Source: Oscillospiraceae bacterium (lineage in GTDB: Bacteria; Bacillota; Clostridia; Oscillospirales; Ruminococcaceae). Taken from it: DNA of 64,000 nt. The translations under genes were made by a program, and so were the position numbers. This document shows positions 33,774-42,732 of the stretch, piece by piece. The notes under the pieces were generated by a model that did not search any database, had not been told where the DNA came from, and saw only the letters and a list, made by a program, of their open reading frames with translations. Location of the stretch: NCBI GenBank assembly GCA_900752435.1, contig CAADVD010000016.1, positions 1 to 64,000 of the forward strand, in the 5' to 3' direction. Within the stretch, counting starts at the first letter, position 1. Each line of letters opens with the position of its first letter.

Positions 33774-36415
33774 TCTGTAATCCCGCCTATCATGATTGTT
33801 GAATAGGAATCCAGTATAATTATATCATGATCTGCGGTCGTTGTCATTTTACTGCTGTAAAGAACCGTTCCGTTTTTCACCTCATCCATAGAGATTACAG
33901 CAGAATTGCCGCTTAAATTGTGGAATACATACACAGCATTTTGCCCTTGACCGCGCTTATAGGCCATAATGCTGTCATTTCCAGTATCCAACGGTTCATA
34001 CGTTCCGCTCCATAAGCCTTCATTCTCTTTGCGGAGGGAAATCAACTCTTGATAATGGTGATACATGCTGTCTTCATCCTGCATTTGCATTATCAGAGAA
34101 TCGGTCTGCTTGTTTTCACCATTCTCCATTTCGGTTGTTTGCGCGTCATCTCCCCACAAAAAAGGCGTACGGTAAGCGGCATCGTTTTCGCCGCCGCCCT
34201 GCATACCCAATTCTTCACCATAATAGATAAACGGGTTTCCAGGAAGCGTCAGATCAATATTGGCCGCCAAGCGTGCCTTTTCATCACTGCCGACAGCGCT
34301 GAAAATACGCGGCAAATCGTGATTTCCTGTAATCACGCCGTCCAAATACTGTGTATCCACGTTGGAACAGGCCTCCAAAATTTCATTTAAGGAATCCGCA
34401 AGGTTTTCATTGGAATCCAGCAAAGCGCTTTCGTTGTTCAGTGCCGTAATAAGTTGATCTTGAAACGCAAAATTGAACTTGGTGTCAAACGGCTGTGCAT
34501 AGGCTTCCAAATAGTCGTCCTCATGCCACACCTCGCCAACCAAATAAATTTCCGGATTAATTTGTTCCAAAGCGGCGGCAAATTCATTCCACCATTGTAC
34601 ATTGGCCTGTTCAGGATTTTCAACCGTACGGAATTCCGGGTCGCTATAAATGTGCATCGCGGCATCCAAACGATAGCCATCTACACCCAGCTTCACCCAT
34701 TTTTTTGCCGCAGAGATGATTTCCTTTCGTACATCCGGATTGTTGTAATTCAAATCCGGCATCCCTGGGCCAAAGATTCCATAATAGTAACTGTTACCCT
34801 TTTTATTCCATACATTACTTCCCCAAGGTGACATATCCGATAAACTGTACTGATCGGTATCTTCTTTGTTTACAAACCGATAATATCCAGCGTACTTTGA
34901 CTGCGGATCTTTGCACGCTTCGACAAACCAAGGATGCTCATCGCTTGTGTGATTGATTACAAAATCGAGAATCACCTTGATATCCCGTCGATGTGCCTCC
35001 GACAATAATGTTTTTAAGTCTTCTTCCGTCCCATAATCCGGCAAAATTTTTGTGTAGTCCGTCACATCATAGCCGTGATAAGAATTGGACTCAAAGATCG
35101 GCATGAGCCAAATGCCGTCCACGCCAAGCTCTTTCAGGTAATCGAGATGATTGGTCACACCATTGAGATCGCCGATTCCATCCCCATTGGAATCCGCAAA
35201 GGAACGAACAAAAATTTCATAATAAATTCCCTGCTTTTGCGTCATATCCCCTTTGTTTCGGCTGACCAATGTAAAATTGTTTTCCAAATAAGCACTGCTA
35301 TCATACGGTTCTGTTGGATCTTCTTCCATTTGCTCCACGATTTGCACCGTTTTTGCTTCATACAAGTCATGCAAATTGTGCCATCTGATTTTTCCCACGC
35401 TTACAGAAAAACGAGCCACTTCTTCCTTCCCTTCAAGCTGATAGGTAATTGAGGAATTCTCTTCTTCTGCAAGGGAGCGGCCGCCTGTTTCTTCCTCGAT
35501 GGAATGGCACAATAGGTATACAAGATTTTTACCATCGCTTGTTGTATTTAGAAACCAGAAAAATCTGCTGTCGCCACCGTTATATTCAGGCAAAACCTTT
35601 GTGATTTCTTTCGGAGCAGAATAACTTCCGTTTTTCCTTTTGGATAAATAGAGCTCGGAGCCGTTTGTCCATGCCAAATAGCTGCCGTCTGAACTGACTA
35701 CTGCATCACTAATACTATTATTAACTTCGTCAGGCAGATCTTCTGTTAGATCCAACGCGGTACTGCTATATCCGTCTGCTGTTTTGTAGGCAATTTCCAT
35801 GCATTGGGGAATCTCATCGGAATTTTCAGCACTCATATACAGAATACTCCCATCCTCCATCACACCCAAAACGGTAACATAAGAATTGGTGTTGATTTCC
35901 TTAATTTCCTCCAATTTTCCCAACACATCATTCTCAATCGACGCTTTCGCCGCCCACATGGAATAATTCGCGCTCATATCCGCAGAATCCAAAAAGGCGT
36001 TGTATTTCTCCATATCGACCAGAGAAAAATACATCTCCTTTTCATCAGCAGACAAGTTTACCGTATTGGGAAACACATCATCCGGAAATTCGATTTCCTT
36101 GGGATTGTCATAGCCCTCTTTCGTTTTCTCATAGCGAAACAAACGCTGGGGCTTTGCATCATCGTCTGAACACGCTTCAATCACATAAGCACAAGAACCA
36201 TCCTTTGTTATCTGCATATCGATGATGTTTGCTATCTGCATATCAAGAATGTCCGATGTTCGATCGATGTCTTGAAATTCAATTGTTCCGCAGCGATTTT
36301 CATTGTTTGCCCAGCTTTTCCAAGGCCGTTCAACGACAAAATAAATTGCCGCGCCCAAAAACAGACACAGCAGTATGACGGCGAGAACCGCCGATTTCTT
36401 CTTGTTTAATCTCAT
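33770..36415 (-). CDS. Membrane-anchored beta-propeller/GH13 alpha-amylase fusion
   Basis: An 881-residue protein. An N-terminal membrane helix (about 9-28) is followed by about 370 residues with repeats like those of WD40/PD40 propellers (SADEKEMYFS, SSDGSYLAW, TSDGKNLVYL). A full GH13 catalytic domain starts near QGIYYEIFVRSFADSNGDGI. GH13 residues are present: DFVINHT, DGYRLDA (nucleophile), LVGEVWHE (acid/base) and TGNHDLPR. The catalytic part should face outside the cell and cut alpha-1,4 glucans. It is first in an operon with the response regulator and kinase. The start is taken as ATG after GGAGG; a GTG one codon earlier is equally spaced. Confidence 0.88.
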   Translation of the reverse strand: MRLNKKKSAVLAVILLCLFLGAAIYFVVERPWKSWANNENRCGTIEFQDIDRTSDILDMQIANIIDMQITKDGSCAYVIEACSDDDAKPQRLFRYEKTKEGYDNPKEIEFPDDVFPNTVNLSADEKEMYFSLVDMEKYNAFLDSADMSANYSMWAAKASIENDVLGKLEEIKEINTNSYVTVLGVMEDGSILYMSAENSDEIPQCMEIAYKTADGYSSTALDLTEDLPDEVNNSISDAVVSSDGSYLAWTNGSELYLSKRKNGSYSAPKEITKVLPEYNGGDSRFFWFLNTTSDGKNLVYLLCHSIEEETGGRSLAEEENSSITYQLEGKEEVARFSVSVGKIRWHNLHDLYEAKTVQIVEQMEEDPTEPYDSSAYLENNFTLVSRNKGDMTQKQGIYYEIFVRSFADSNGDGIGDLNGVTNHLDYLKELGVDGIWLMPIFESNSYHGYDVTDYTKILPDYGTEEDLKTLLSEAHRRDIKVILDFVINHTSDEHPWFVEACKDPQSKYAGYYRFVNKEDTDQYSLSDMSPWGSNVWNKKGNSYYYGIFGPGMPDLNYNNPDVRKEIISAAKKWVKLGVDGYRLDAAMHIYSDPEFRTVENPEQANVQWWNEFAAALEQINPEIYLVGEVWHEDDYLEAYAQPFDTKFNFAFQDQLITALNNESALLDSNENLADSLNEILEACSNVDTQYLDGVITGNHDLPRIFSAVGSDEKARLAANIDLTLPGNPFIYYGEELGMQGGGENDAAYRTPFLWGDDAQTTEMENGENKQTDSLIMQMQDEDSMYHHYQELISLRKENEGLWSGTYEPLDTGNDSIMAYKRGQGQNAVYVFHNLSGNSAVISMDEVKNGTVLYSSKMTTTADHDIIILDSYSTIMIGGITE

Positions 36416-36543
36416 CACGATAACCTCCAGATTTGTTTTTCCTTCAGTATATCATATTATTTTTTGGGTGTACGCCTTCTCATAAAAAGCCCATCAACTT
36501 CACAGAAATCACATAAAACCGTTCCTTTCATCCGTCTGTAGTT

Positions 36544-36584
36544 GCAAAGGGCTTCTTTACAATCAATGTGAAGAAGCCCTTTGC
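36544..36584. terminator. Hairpin upstream of the amylase operon
   Basis: A perfect 14-bp stem GCAAAGGGCTTCTT/AAGAAGCCCTTTGC between the S1-protein operon and the amylase operon. Confidence 0.6.
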
Positions 36585-36617
36585 CTATTTTCCATATGAA
36601 ATCACGTTTGTCGCAAA

Positions 36618-36652
36618 CAAAAAAGACACTTCCCAACAGGAAATGTCCTTTC
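36618..36652 (-). terminator. Terminator of the S1-protein operon
   Basis: A roughly 13-bp stem (AAAGGACATTTCC with GGGAAGTGTCTTT) followed on the minus strand by TTTTTTG. Confidence 0.8.
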
Positions 36653-36656
36653 GATT

Positions 36657-37193
36657 CTATTTCCGTTTCTGTCCGCCTCGGCGGCTCACCTCACGGGATT
36701 TCTTGATATTGGAAATCTTTTCATCACTGCTCGCCATAAACTTGCTGAGCATATCTTCAAACGTTGCCGGTCCTTTGTTCTGCGTCGGACGCGGTGTATA
36801 CGACGCCGGTCTGGAACGATCCGAACCGCCGCGTGAAGCACTGCCGTCCCGATTGCCGCCGGAGCGCGCACCCGAACCGCGATTGCCGCCGCGGCCGCCG
36901 TCTTTGCCGGAGTTTCCCTGACGGTTAAAATAATTGGAACCGTCCTTTCTAGGAGCCGGTTTCATTGCCCGCTTGATTGACAAACTAATCTTATTGTCCT
37001 CATTGATCGCCAGTACCTTCACCGTCACGGTCTGACCGTTTGTCAAATGCTCGGAAATGTCGTTTACATATGTAGGGGCAACCTCAGAAATGTGTACCAT
37101 CCCAACCTCACCCGTTGGCAATTCAACGAATGCGCCAAATTTTGTAATTCCTGTGACTTTGCCTTCTACAATTTTTCCTACCTCAAGCTGCAT
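36657..37193 (-). CDS. S1-domain RNA-binding protein with Gly/Arg-rich tail
   Basis: A 178-residue protein with one S1 domain (LEVGKIVEGKVTGITKFGAF, VGMVHISEV, VLAINEDNKISLSIK) in residues 1-70. A basic, Gly/Ser/Arg-rich, low-complexity stretch follows, with GGRGGNRGSGARSGGNR. Small S1 proteins of this type (YabR/YugI group) bind RNA or ribosomes and lie next to divIC in Firmicutes. RBS AGGAGG. Confidence 0.85.
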   Translation of the reverse strand: MQLEVGKIVEGKVTGITKFGAFVELPTGEVGMVHISEVAPTYVNDISEHLTNGQTVTVKVLAINEDNKISLSIKRAMKPAPRKDGSNYFNRQGNSGKDGGRGGNRGSGARSGGNRDGSASRGGSDRSRPASYTPRPTQNKGPATFEDMLSKFMASSDEKISNIKKSREVSRRGGQKRK

Positions 37194-37256
37194 ATAAAAC
37201 CTATTATCCTCCTGTAATTTTTATGAATCACCGAATGCTCGGCAAACAAACAATTT

Positions 37257-37544
37257 TCAGTTTCCAATCATATCTTTGTATACCGTTTCATCCGGAAATA
37301 CAAAATTCAACTTTTCTCGAGCAATTTTAATGATGTAATCCTCATCCGCACCACCTTTATCGATGATGTCCTGCATCTCCTGATTGAGAATGGTCTGCTC
37401 TTCAATATCATTCACCAGTTCGGCTGTTTCTTCCTTTCTGGTTTTAATGTCGCGGTTGACAAAAAACAGGGATACGATGACATAGACGGTAAACGCAATC
37501 AGCGCAAAAATCACGATTCTGTTTTTCTTCCATTTGATGGTCAT
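37257..37544 (-). CDS. divIC: Septum formation initiator DivIC/FtsB
   Basis: A 95-residue protein with a short cytoplasmic N-terminus, one membrane helix (about 10-29, IVIFALIAFTVYVIVSLFFV), a coiled coil (RDIKTRKEETAELVNDIEEQ) and an extracellular tail. DivIC acts with FtsL and FtsQ/DivIB in the divisome. The start at 37544 has GAGG upstream and avoids a long overlap with yabQ. Confidence 0.88.
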   Translation of the reverse strand: MTIKWKKNRIVIFALIAFTVYVIVSLFFVNRDIKTRKEETAELVNDIEEQTILNQEMQDIIDKGGADEDYIIKIAREKLNFVFPDETVYKDMIGN

Positions 37545-37560
37545 GTTGAACCTCGTTTCG

Positions 37561-38088
37561 CTACTCGATTTCATGAACTTCCTGCTGTTGGGAGTCCTTT
37601 CGTTTGGATTCAGTCCTATTATACACCAGCCCCGCAGTGTTTTTCAAGCAAAATCGCATTTTTGTTGCAAGTTTTTTTTGAGAAGCGCGGCACTTGCCAA
37701 GGAGCGGACGAAAAATCCCGCCGATTTTACGCAGAATCCATAAAAGCGGACGGAATACCACACCCAAAATTCGCTTCACCATCCGAATGATTTGTTTGGA
37801 CAACCCCATCACAACCAAACTCAGCGAAAAGAAATACAGCACCGCGCCCATCAGCTCGCCAATCAAAATGAACATCCGCAGTTCGCCGTCGTTGTACGCT
37901 AGCAAAAACGCAAACGTCACAATGGTCACGCCCACAAAATACAGCACATCCTGCACAAACACCAGTACCGTATGAAACCGCACCGCCGCACGCAGAATAC
38001 GGAATCCATCGTAGCAAGCGCCCAGCACCGCACCAAGTGCACACGCCTTCAAAAACAGTAAGGTCTCCTCGACCAGCCAACTTTCCAT
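37561..38088 (-). CDS. yabQ: Spore cortex biosynthesis protein YabQ
   Basis: A 175-residue membrane protein with about four helices, starting WLVEETLLFLKACALGAVLG and carrying YDGFRILRAAV. It matches YabQ, needed for spore cortex formation. Context confirms it: yabP immediately upstream, divIC downstream. The start at 38088 has AGGTGG; a frame to 38121 overlaps yabP. Confidence 0.88.
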   Translation of the reverse strand: MESWLVEETLLFLKACALGAVLGACYDGFRILRAAVRFHTVLVFVQDVLYFVGVTIVTFAFLLAYNDGELRMFILIGELMGAVLYFFSLSLVVMGLSKQIIRMVKRILGVVFRPLLWILRKIGGIFRPLLGKCRASQKKLATKMRFCLKNTAGLVYNRTESKRKDSQQQEVHEIE

Positions 38089-38098
38089 CCGTTCCACC

Positions 38099-38389
38099 TC
38101 AACTGCGAAACATCCGCGCAAAAATACTACCGCTCTGCTTCTGACCGCGTGGAGCCGTATACAAAAGCTCGTGGATTTCCCCGTCCAGCACCACTTCGCC
38201 GGTTTCCACGCTGGTCTTGCTGATGTGCAGCGAAAAACCGCGCACAGTCAATTCTCCCAATGCTGTGATGAGCACCACCGTGTTTTCATCAAAGCTCACC
38301 ACTTCCGTCACACCGGAAACGGACAAATCCTTACGATTCTGCAAAATTAAATTGTGCGGCTGTTTCATCGCCGCATGTTCTTCGGTCAT
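38099..38389 (-). CDS. yabP: Sporulation protein YabP
   Basis: A 96-residue protein with PHNLILQNRKDLSVSGVTEV, ALGELTVRGFSLHI and VETGEVVLDGEIHELLYT, matching YabP (SafA/cortex-associated, forespore-coat interface). The ribosome site AGGGGG can pair with an upstream CCTCCTGTCG. Confidence 0.88.
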   Translation of the reverse strand: MTEEHAAMKQPHNLILQNRKDLSVSGVTEVVSFDENTVVLITALGELTVRGFSLHISKTSVETGEVVLDGEIHELLYTAPRGQKQSGSIFARMFRS

Positions 38390-38404
38390 AACAAAAACCC
38401 CCTG

Positions 38405-38459
38405 TCGCCGGAATCAATCGATTTGGTCACGATTCATTCTATTCGACAGGAGGTCGATT
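38405..38459 (-). promoter_or_regulatory. Hairpin masking the yabP ribosome site
   Basis: On the minus strand CCTCCTGTCG pairs with CGACAGGGGG, which contains the yabP Shine-Dalgarno, across a 35-base loop. It would limit yabP translation unless melted. Confidence 0.4.
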
Positions 38460-38468
38460 CATGCCTGC

Positions 38469-38711
38469 TTATTCGAGGATGATGTAATTATCCGCCGCCG
38501 TATCCTTGGTGGCGTGTTCGCTGACAGCCGTCACCTTGGCTTTGAGCGATTTGGAGCCCAAGTTGATTTCAATCACATCGCCGATCTTGACGTTGTAGGA
38601 CGCTTTCGCGACCGTACCGTTGACGGTAATGCGTCCGGCGTCGCACGCTTCATTGGCGATGGTTCGCCGCTTGATGAGGCGTGTAATTTTCAAATATTTA
38701 TCCAGTCTCAA
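38469..38711 (-). CDS. rqcP: S4-domain protein RqcP
   Basis: An 80-residue S4 RNA-binding protein beginning RLDKYLKITRLIKRRTIANE, followed by AGRITVNG. It matches RqcP/YabO, which helps RqcH in C-terminal tailing during ribosome-associated quality control. A TTG start at 38711 is chosen because AGGAGGAAG lies just upstream; the longer ATG frame would overlap the RNHCP gene. Confidence 0.9.
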   Translation of the reverse strand: MRLDKYLKITRLIKRRTIANEACDAGRITVNGTVAKASYNVKIGDVIEINLGSKSLKAKVTAVSEHATKDTAADNYIILE

Positions 38712-38728
38712 AAAAACTTCCTCCTGAA

Positions 38729-39157
38729 CTATTTTTTCATACACCCTTCGCCGCCCATCAAAGCAGTCAATTCCTCGATCCGTTCAAGCGGAAACGGGGG
38801 CAGAGCCAAGGGCTTCAAGGCAATGGACATCAGCTTCATCGGATTATCGTCCGCCGCCACTCGATTGGACGAGAGATGCCCGCATCGGCGGCATCGATGA
38901 ATCACCGCCCACTCGCCGTTTTTCCGAACCCATACGCCGACAGGCTCCATAATTCCGCCGCAGTCCGACTCCCGGTCTCCGGGCTCCACATCAACATGAA
39001 GGCTGGACAAGCAGTTCGGACAATGGTTGCGGTGATCGCTTCCAGCACCTTCCGGCACAATTTGTCTGCCGCATACCTTACAGGTAAAAATGTCATTGCA
39101 AGCGTGTGTTTTATAATATCCTTTTTTAAATTGCTTCCGTTTATTTTCCCGATTCAT
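38729..39157 (-). CDS. RNHCP-domain zinc-ribbon protein
   Basis: A 142-residue protein with CKVCGR, the signature DHRNHCPNCLSSLH and CRRCGHL, giving at least two Cys4-type zinc knuckles. RNHCP proteins are widespread small proteins of unknown function, possibly linked to nucleic acid or translation. RBS AGGAGG. Confidence 0.88.
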   Translation of the reverse strand: MNRENKRKQFKKGYYKTHACNDIFTCKVCGRQIVPEGAGSDHRNHCPNCLSSLHVDVEPGDRESDCGGIMEPVGVWVRKNGEWAVIHRCRRCGHLSSNRVAADDNPMKLMSIALKPLALPPFPLERIEELTALMGGEGCMKK

Positions 39158-39401
39158 GGGATATTCCTCCTAAAAGTTTTCGGTTTCCTTTTGGAGGTAT
39201 TGCGGAGATTAGTTTGCGCAAACCTCCCGGTTTGCTGCTATTGCTACTGCACCCTTCGTCTTCAAAAAACAACTCTCCTTTTCTTCGAGCATGCGATGGA
39301 CTTTCAAACGATTGCCCATCTCCATTTTCATCATAGCACAACACCAGCCAAAAAACATCGTTTTCAGCTGGTGTTTCCAAGTCACATCTTCAATCCTGAA
39401 C

Positions 39402-39674
39402 TTATTTTACCAAGTCTTTCAGCGCTTTACCAGCTTTGAATGCCGGCACTTTGGAAGCCGCAATGTGAATGGCTTCACCGGTTGCAGGATTTTTGCCTTC
39501 TCTGGCCGCTCTTTCACGAACTTCAAAGGTACCAAAGCCCACAAGCTGAATTTTTTCGCCTGCTTTCAAGCCTTCGGAGATGGAATCGATCACAGCGTTT
39601 ACTGCTTTTTCTGCATCTTTTTTAGATAATTCTGCTTTTTCTGCCACTGTGGCAATCAGTTCAGTTTTTGTCAT
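39402..39674 (-). CDS. hup: DNA-binding protein HU
   Basis: A 90-residue HU/IHF protein: TKTELIATVAEKAELSKKDA, LVGFGTFEVRERAAREGKNP and ASKVPAFKAGKALKD. It bends and compacts DNA. RBS GGAGG. A hairpin AACACCAGC/GCTGGTGTT (39340-39375) follows without a good T tract. Confidence 0.97.
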   Translation of the reverse strand: MTKTELIATVAEKAELSKKDAEKAVNAVIDSISEGLKAGEKIQLVGFGTFEVRERAAREGKNPATGEAIHIAASKVPAFKAGKALKDLVK

Positions 39675-39716
39675 AACTTTTGACCTCCATGTCTTTCAAA
39701 TTAAAACAATCAAATT

Positions 39717-40523
39717 TTAATTCGTTTTTTCTTCGTCTTCTGCTTGATTCCAAAGACGGGCAAGTGTGTCCGAATCGGCTTTGTCCATCGTCATCGACTG
39801 ACCAGCGGCAAGCTCCTCGACACGTCTAAATCTATTTATAAACGTTTCTGTCGCTTTTGTCAAGCATTTTTCGCTATCCACATGAAAAAATCTGGCAACA
39901 TTGACACAATCGAAAAAAATGTCTCCCATTACCTCATCCAGGTTGTTCAAATCGCCGTCATCCAGCACATCACCCAGTTCGGCTATTTTCTCCTGCAGCG
40001 CATTCAATGCGTCGAATTCATCCGCAAAATCCACTCCGGCACGCGCTGCACGATGCTGTACCTTTTCCGCACGCATCAGCGCCGGCAGTACCTTGGGCAC
40101 ATTCTGAAGCGTCTCCGTAAAGGATTCCTGATGCTTCTCTTTTTTCTTGATGGCGTCCCAGTTTTTGAGCACCTCATCGGCGTTTTCCACCTGCACATCA
40201 CCGAACACATGCGGATGGCGCAAAATCAATTTCTTGCACACGCCGTCCGCTACATCGTCTAAATTGAACGAACCAATCTCTTCCTCCATCCGCGCATGGA
40301 ACACCACCTGCATCAGCACATCGCCCAGTTCCTCCTTGAGCAATTCCGTATCGCCGCTGTCAATGGCCTCCAATACTTCGTATGTCTCCTCCAAAAAATT
40401 TTTGCGCACGGAAACATGGTTCTGTTCGCGGTCCCACGGACAACCCTCATCACCGCGCAAAATTTCCATAATGGTGCGCAAATCATCTACATTATAGGAT
40501 TCTTTTTTTTGAAAATTCACCAT
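39717..40523 (-). CDS. mazG: Nucleoside triphosphate pyrophosphohydrolase MazG
   Basis: A 268-residue two-domain MazG: DLRTIMEILRGDEGCPWD begins the first domain, with the metal motif EELGDVLMQVVFH. The second domain has GDIFFDCVNVARFF. It removes non-canonical or excess NTPs. It follows the SpoVB-like gene by 8 bases and precedes hup, a common clostridial order. Confidence 0.93.
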   Translation of the reverse strand: MVNFQKKESYNVDDLRTIMEILRGDEGCPWDREQNHVSVRKNFLEETYEVLEAIDSGDTELLKEELGDVLMQVVFHARMEEEIGSFNLDDVADGVCKKLILRHPHVFGDVQVENADEVLKNWDAIKKKEKHQESFTETLQNVPKVLPALMRAEKVQHRAARAGVDFADEFDALNALQEKIAELGDVLDDGDLNNLDEVMGDIFFDCVNVARFFHVDSEKCLTKATETFINRFRRVEELAAGQSMTMDKADSDTLARLWNQAEDEEKTN

Positions 40524-40531
40524 CTTGTACT

Positions 40532-42274
40532 TTACTCCTCTATTCCAGTTTCATTCCGTTCCACCAAATGAAGCTTTTTCATCATTGGTGCCAACCGTTT
40601 TCCGCCGGGCATCATGCGTACATCCTCTTCCGTCAGCGCACGCAGCACCAACAACGCGGCCACATACACCACACCGGCCGCCGCAATGGCCGCCAATACC
40701 GCCAACCGCCCGTCACAAAACCGGTTGACCGCAAACGCCGCCGCACCGCACAACACCGCACAGCCTGTATTTTTAAGTATAATCGTTCTGAAATGAAAGT
40801 CAAGCCCCGTAATCTTCACCAGCGCGCGCAGGCAGAACACCAAAATCACCGCATAGCACGCCGCCGTTCCAATGGCCGCGCCGCTGATGTTGATCTGCGG
40901 AATTCCCACCAGCACAAAATTGGTTCCCAGCTTAATCACCGCACCCACCAGCATAAACTTCACTGGCAAATCAAACCGCCCCATGGCCTGTAACATCGCA
41001 TACAGCGGCGCAATCAGCGACAGAAACACCGCCGAAATTCCCAGCGTCTGCAACGGCAGTCCCACGGTCAGCGCCGCGCCCTCCACACTGGGATACAACA
41101 GCTCCGCAATTGGTTTGGCCAGCACCGTCAGCCCAATTCCAGCCGGAAACGAAATCAGCGAGGTCATCCGGAACACCGACGCCACATTGATTTTCAGCGC
41201 ATGCCGATTACCGGCCACCCATGCCTGTGTGATATTCGGAAGCGCGCTTTTGCCAAAGAGCGTCGTAAAGGACGGAATCAGCCCAAAAATAGGCGCCGCC
41301 ATGGTGTATCCCCCATAAATATATTCTGCCATATCCGCCCCATTATCCTGTAAAAACGCACCATACACGCGCTCAAAATACGCCGGTGCGGCCGCAATCG
41401 CATGATGAAGCCGGTTCATCACCGAAAACAGATCAATCATCCCCGTCAGATTGATGACCACCGCACTCAGCGTAATCGGCAGTGCTGTTTTCACCAGCGT
41501 GTTTACAATCGTCCGTCCGCGCACCGGTCTCGGTGAATTTTTCAGCTCCGCATCCGTAAACCCATCACCGCACCGCTTATTATGCCAAAACAAGTACAAA
41601 AAGCCCACGCAAGTACTTACCGTCACGCCAGCCATCGCCCCAGCCGCCGCCAAAGGCAGCAGTACCGCCGACAACTCCCCTTCGCCGACCGCGATGCCGA
41701 ACACCGTTCCATTCGCCGCATACGAGCGCTCTCCGGCACGCAGTACCCAAAAGGTAAACACCAGCCCCATGCAGAGCTTTGCGAGCACCTCCACCACTTC
41801 CGAGACCGCACTCGGAATCATATTCCGCAGGCCCTCATAATACCCGCGGTATGTCGCCATCAGACAACTGAAAAAAATCGCCGGTGCCATCACCAAAATC
41901 GCATACACCGCACTGGGAAGCCCCGCTCCGCTGGCAAACAGCTTTGCCCCCGCCAGCATCACCAGCGTACCAGCCGCTCCCAGCACCACAAAAATTTTCT
42001 TCGCCATCCGCAGAATGTTCCGGCAATCGCGGTACCGCCCTTTTGCCGAGCACGCCGCCACCATACGCGCCACCGCCGTTGTCAGACCCGTCACCGTCAG
42101 CGCATACACCGTGGTAAACAAGTTGTAAGAAGCGCTGAAATACGCCATGCCGCTCTCCTGCAAAATGTTCCCCAACGGCATTTTGAACACCGCACCGATG
42201 AGCTTGACGACAATCATGGACAGGAGCAGAATGGCCGCCCCCTGCAAAAAATTCTGTTTGCTTTGTTTTTTCAC
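40532..42274 (-). CDS. spoVB: SpoVB/MurJ-like lipid flippase
   Basis: A 580-residue protein with about fourteen membrane helices in the MVF/polysaccharide-flippase fold. It starts NFLQGAAILLLSMIVVKLIG and has FRMTSLISFPAGIGLTVLAK. Proximity to mazG and the yabP/yabQ cluster fits SpoVB, which flips lipid-linked peptidoglycan precursor during cortex synthesis. The GTG start at 42274 follows GCGGGG; another GTG lies two codons upstream. Confidence 0.88.
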   Translation of the reverse strand: MKKQSKQNFLQGAAILLLSMIVVKLIGAVFKMPLGNILQESGMAYFSASYNLFTTVYALTVTGLTTAVARMVAACSAKGRYRDCRNILRMAKKIFVVLGAAGTLVMLAGAKLFASGAGLPSAVYAILVMAPAIFFSCLMATYRGYYEGLRNMIPSAVSEVVEVLAKLCMGLVFTFWVLRAGERSYAANGTVFGIAVGEGELSAVLLPLAAAGAMAGVTVSTCVGFLYLFWHNKRCGDGFTDAELKNSPRPVRGRTIVNTLVKTALPITLSAVVINLTGMIDLFSVMNRLHHAIAAAPAYFERVYGAFLQDNGADMAEYIYGGYTMAAPIFGLIPSFTTLFGKSALPNITQAWVAGNRHALKINVASVFRMTSLISFPAGIGLTVLAKPIAELLYPSVEGAALTVGLPLQTLGISAVFLSLIAPLYAMLQAMGRFDLPVKFMLVGAVIKLGTNFVLVGIPQINISGAAIGTAACYAVILVFCLRALVKITGLDFHFRTIILKNTGCAVLCGAAAFAVNRFCDGRLAVLAAIAAAGVVYVAALLVLRALTEEDVRMMPGGKRLAPMMKKLHLVERNETGIEE

Positions 42275-42373
42275 GCACACACCCCGCCAATTCCTATTTG
42301 TGTATCACCACAAATATATGGGAAGCTGTGAAAAAACATGCGGCGCAGACGAACAAGCAAAACTCCATCTATG

Positions 42374-42411
42374 TAAAAGGCGTATTGCCGCAGTAAAAAC
42401 AGCAATACGCC
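42374..42411 (-). terminator. Terminator of the Asn/Gln-rich protein gene
   Basis: Stem GGCGTATTGC/GCAATACGCC followed on the minus strand by TTTTA. Confidence 0.8.
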
Positions 42412-42428
42412 CCCTCTCCGTCAAACGG

Positions 42429-42605
42429 TTAACGGCAGTTGGAGAAATCAGAAGAATCCGTCTTTTTATTTTGTTTGTTGCTGGTCTGATTCTGCTGCAA
42501 ATCGTTGGTTGCCTGGTTGGAGGCGCGATTGGAAGTTTGATTGGAAGCGCGGTTGGAGGTCTGATTGTTGGCTTTCTGTGTGTTCTGATTGGTCTTGTTC
42601 TGCAT
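42429..42605 (-). CDS. Asn/Gln/Ser/Thr-rich small protein, possible spore protein
   Basis: A 58-residue protein with a good ribosome site (AAGGAGTG) and its own terminator. It starts MQNKTNQNTQKANNQTSNRA; over half of its residues are Asn, Gln, Ser or Thr, and it contains an eight-residue unit QTSNRASN twice in tandem. It has no hydrophobic segment. Composition resembles gamma-type small acid-soluble spore proteins, which are Asn/Gln-rich with tandem repeats, but the family consensus is not clear. Confidence 0.65.
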   Translation of the reverse strand: MQNKTNQNTQKANNQTSNRASNQTSNRASNQATNDLQQNQTSNKQNKKTDSSDFSNCR

Positions 42606-42732
42606 GAAGAGTCACTCCTTCAAATTTTTCGGAATAGCCGAATGGATCAATGGAAAACAACGCATGTTCCATTGACAATTTTAGTATGACCGATCGCAAA
42701 ACAAATATACATCAAAAAATCATTTCAATTTA

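Noticed and set aside
42374..42411. Possible dispersed repeat shared with the hairpin at 24296-24337 (both contain GGCGTATT)
   Set aside because: Only the stem word is shared; loops and flanks differ, so both are treated as ordinary terminators.
42147..42689. 180-codon open frame with glycine-zipper-like text on the plus strand
   Set aside because: It has no ribosome site, crosses the terminator and the start of the flippase gene, and its repeat is the mirror of the Asn/Gln-rich minus-strand gene, which has proper signals.
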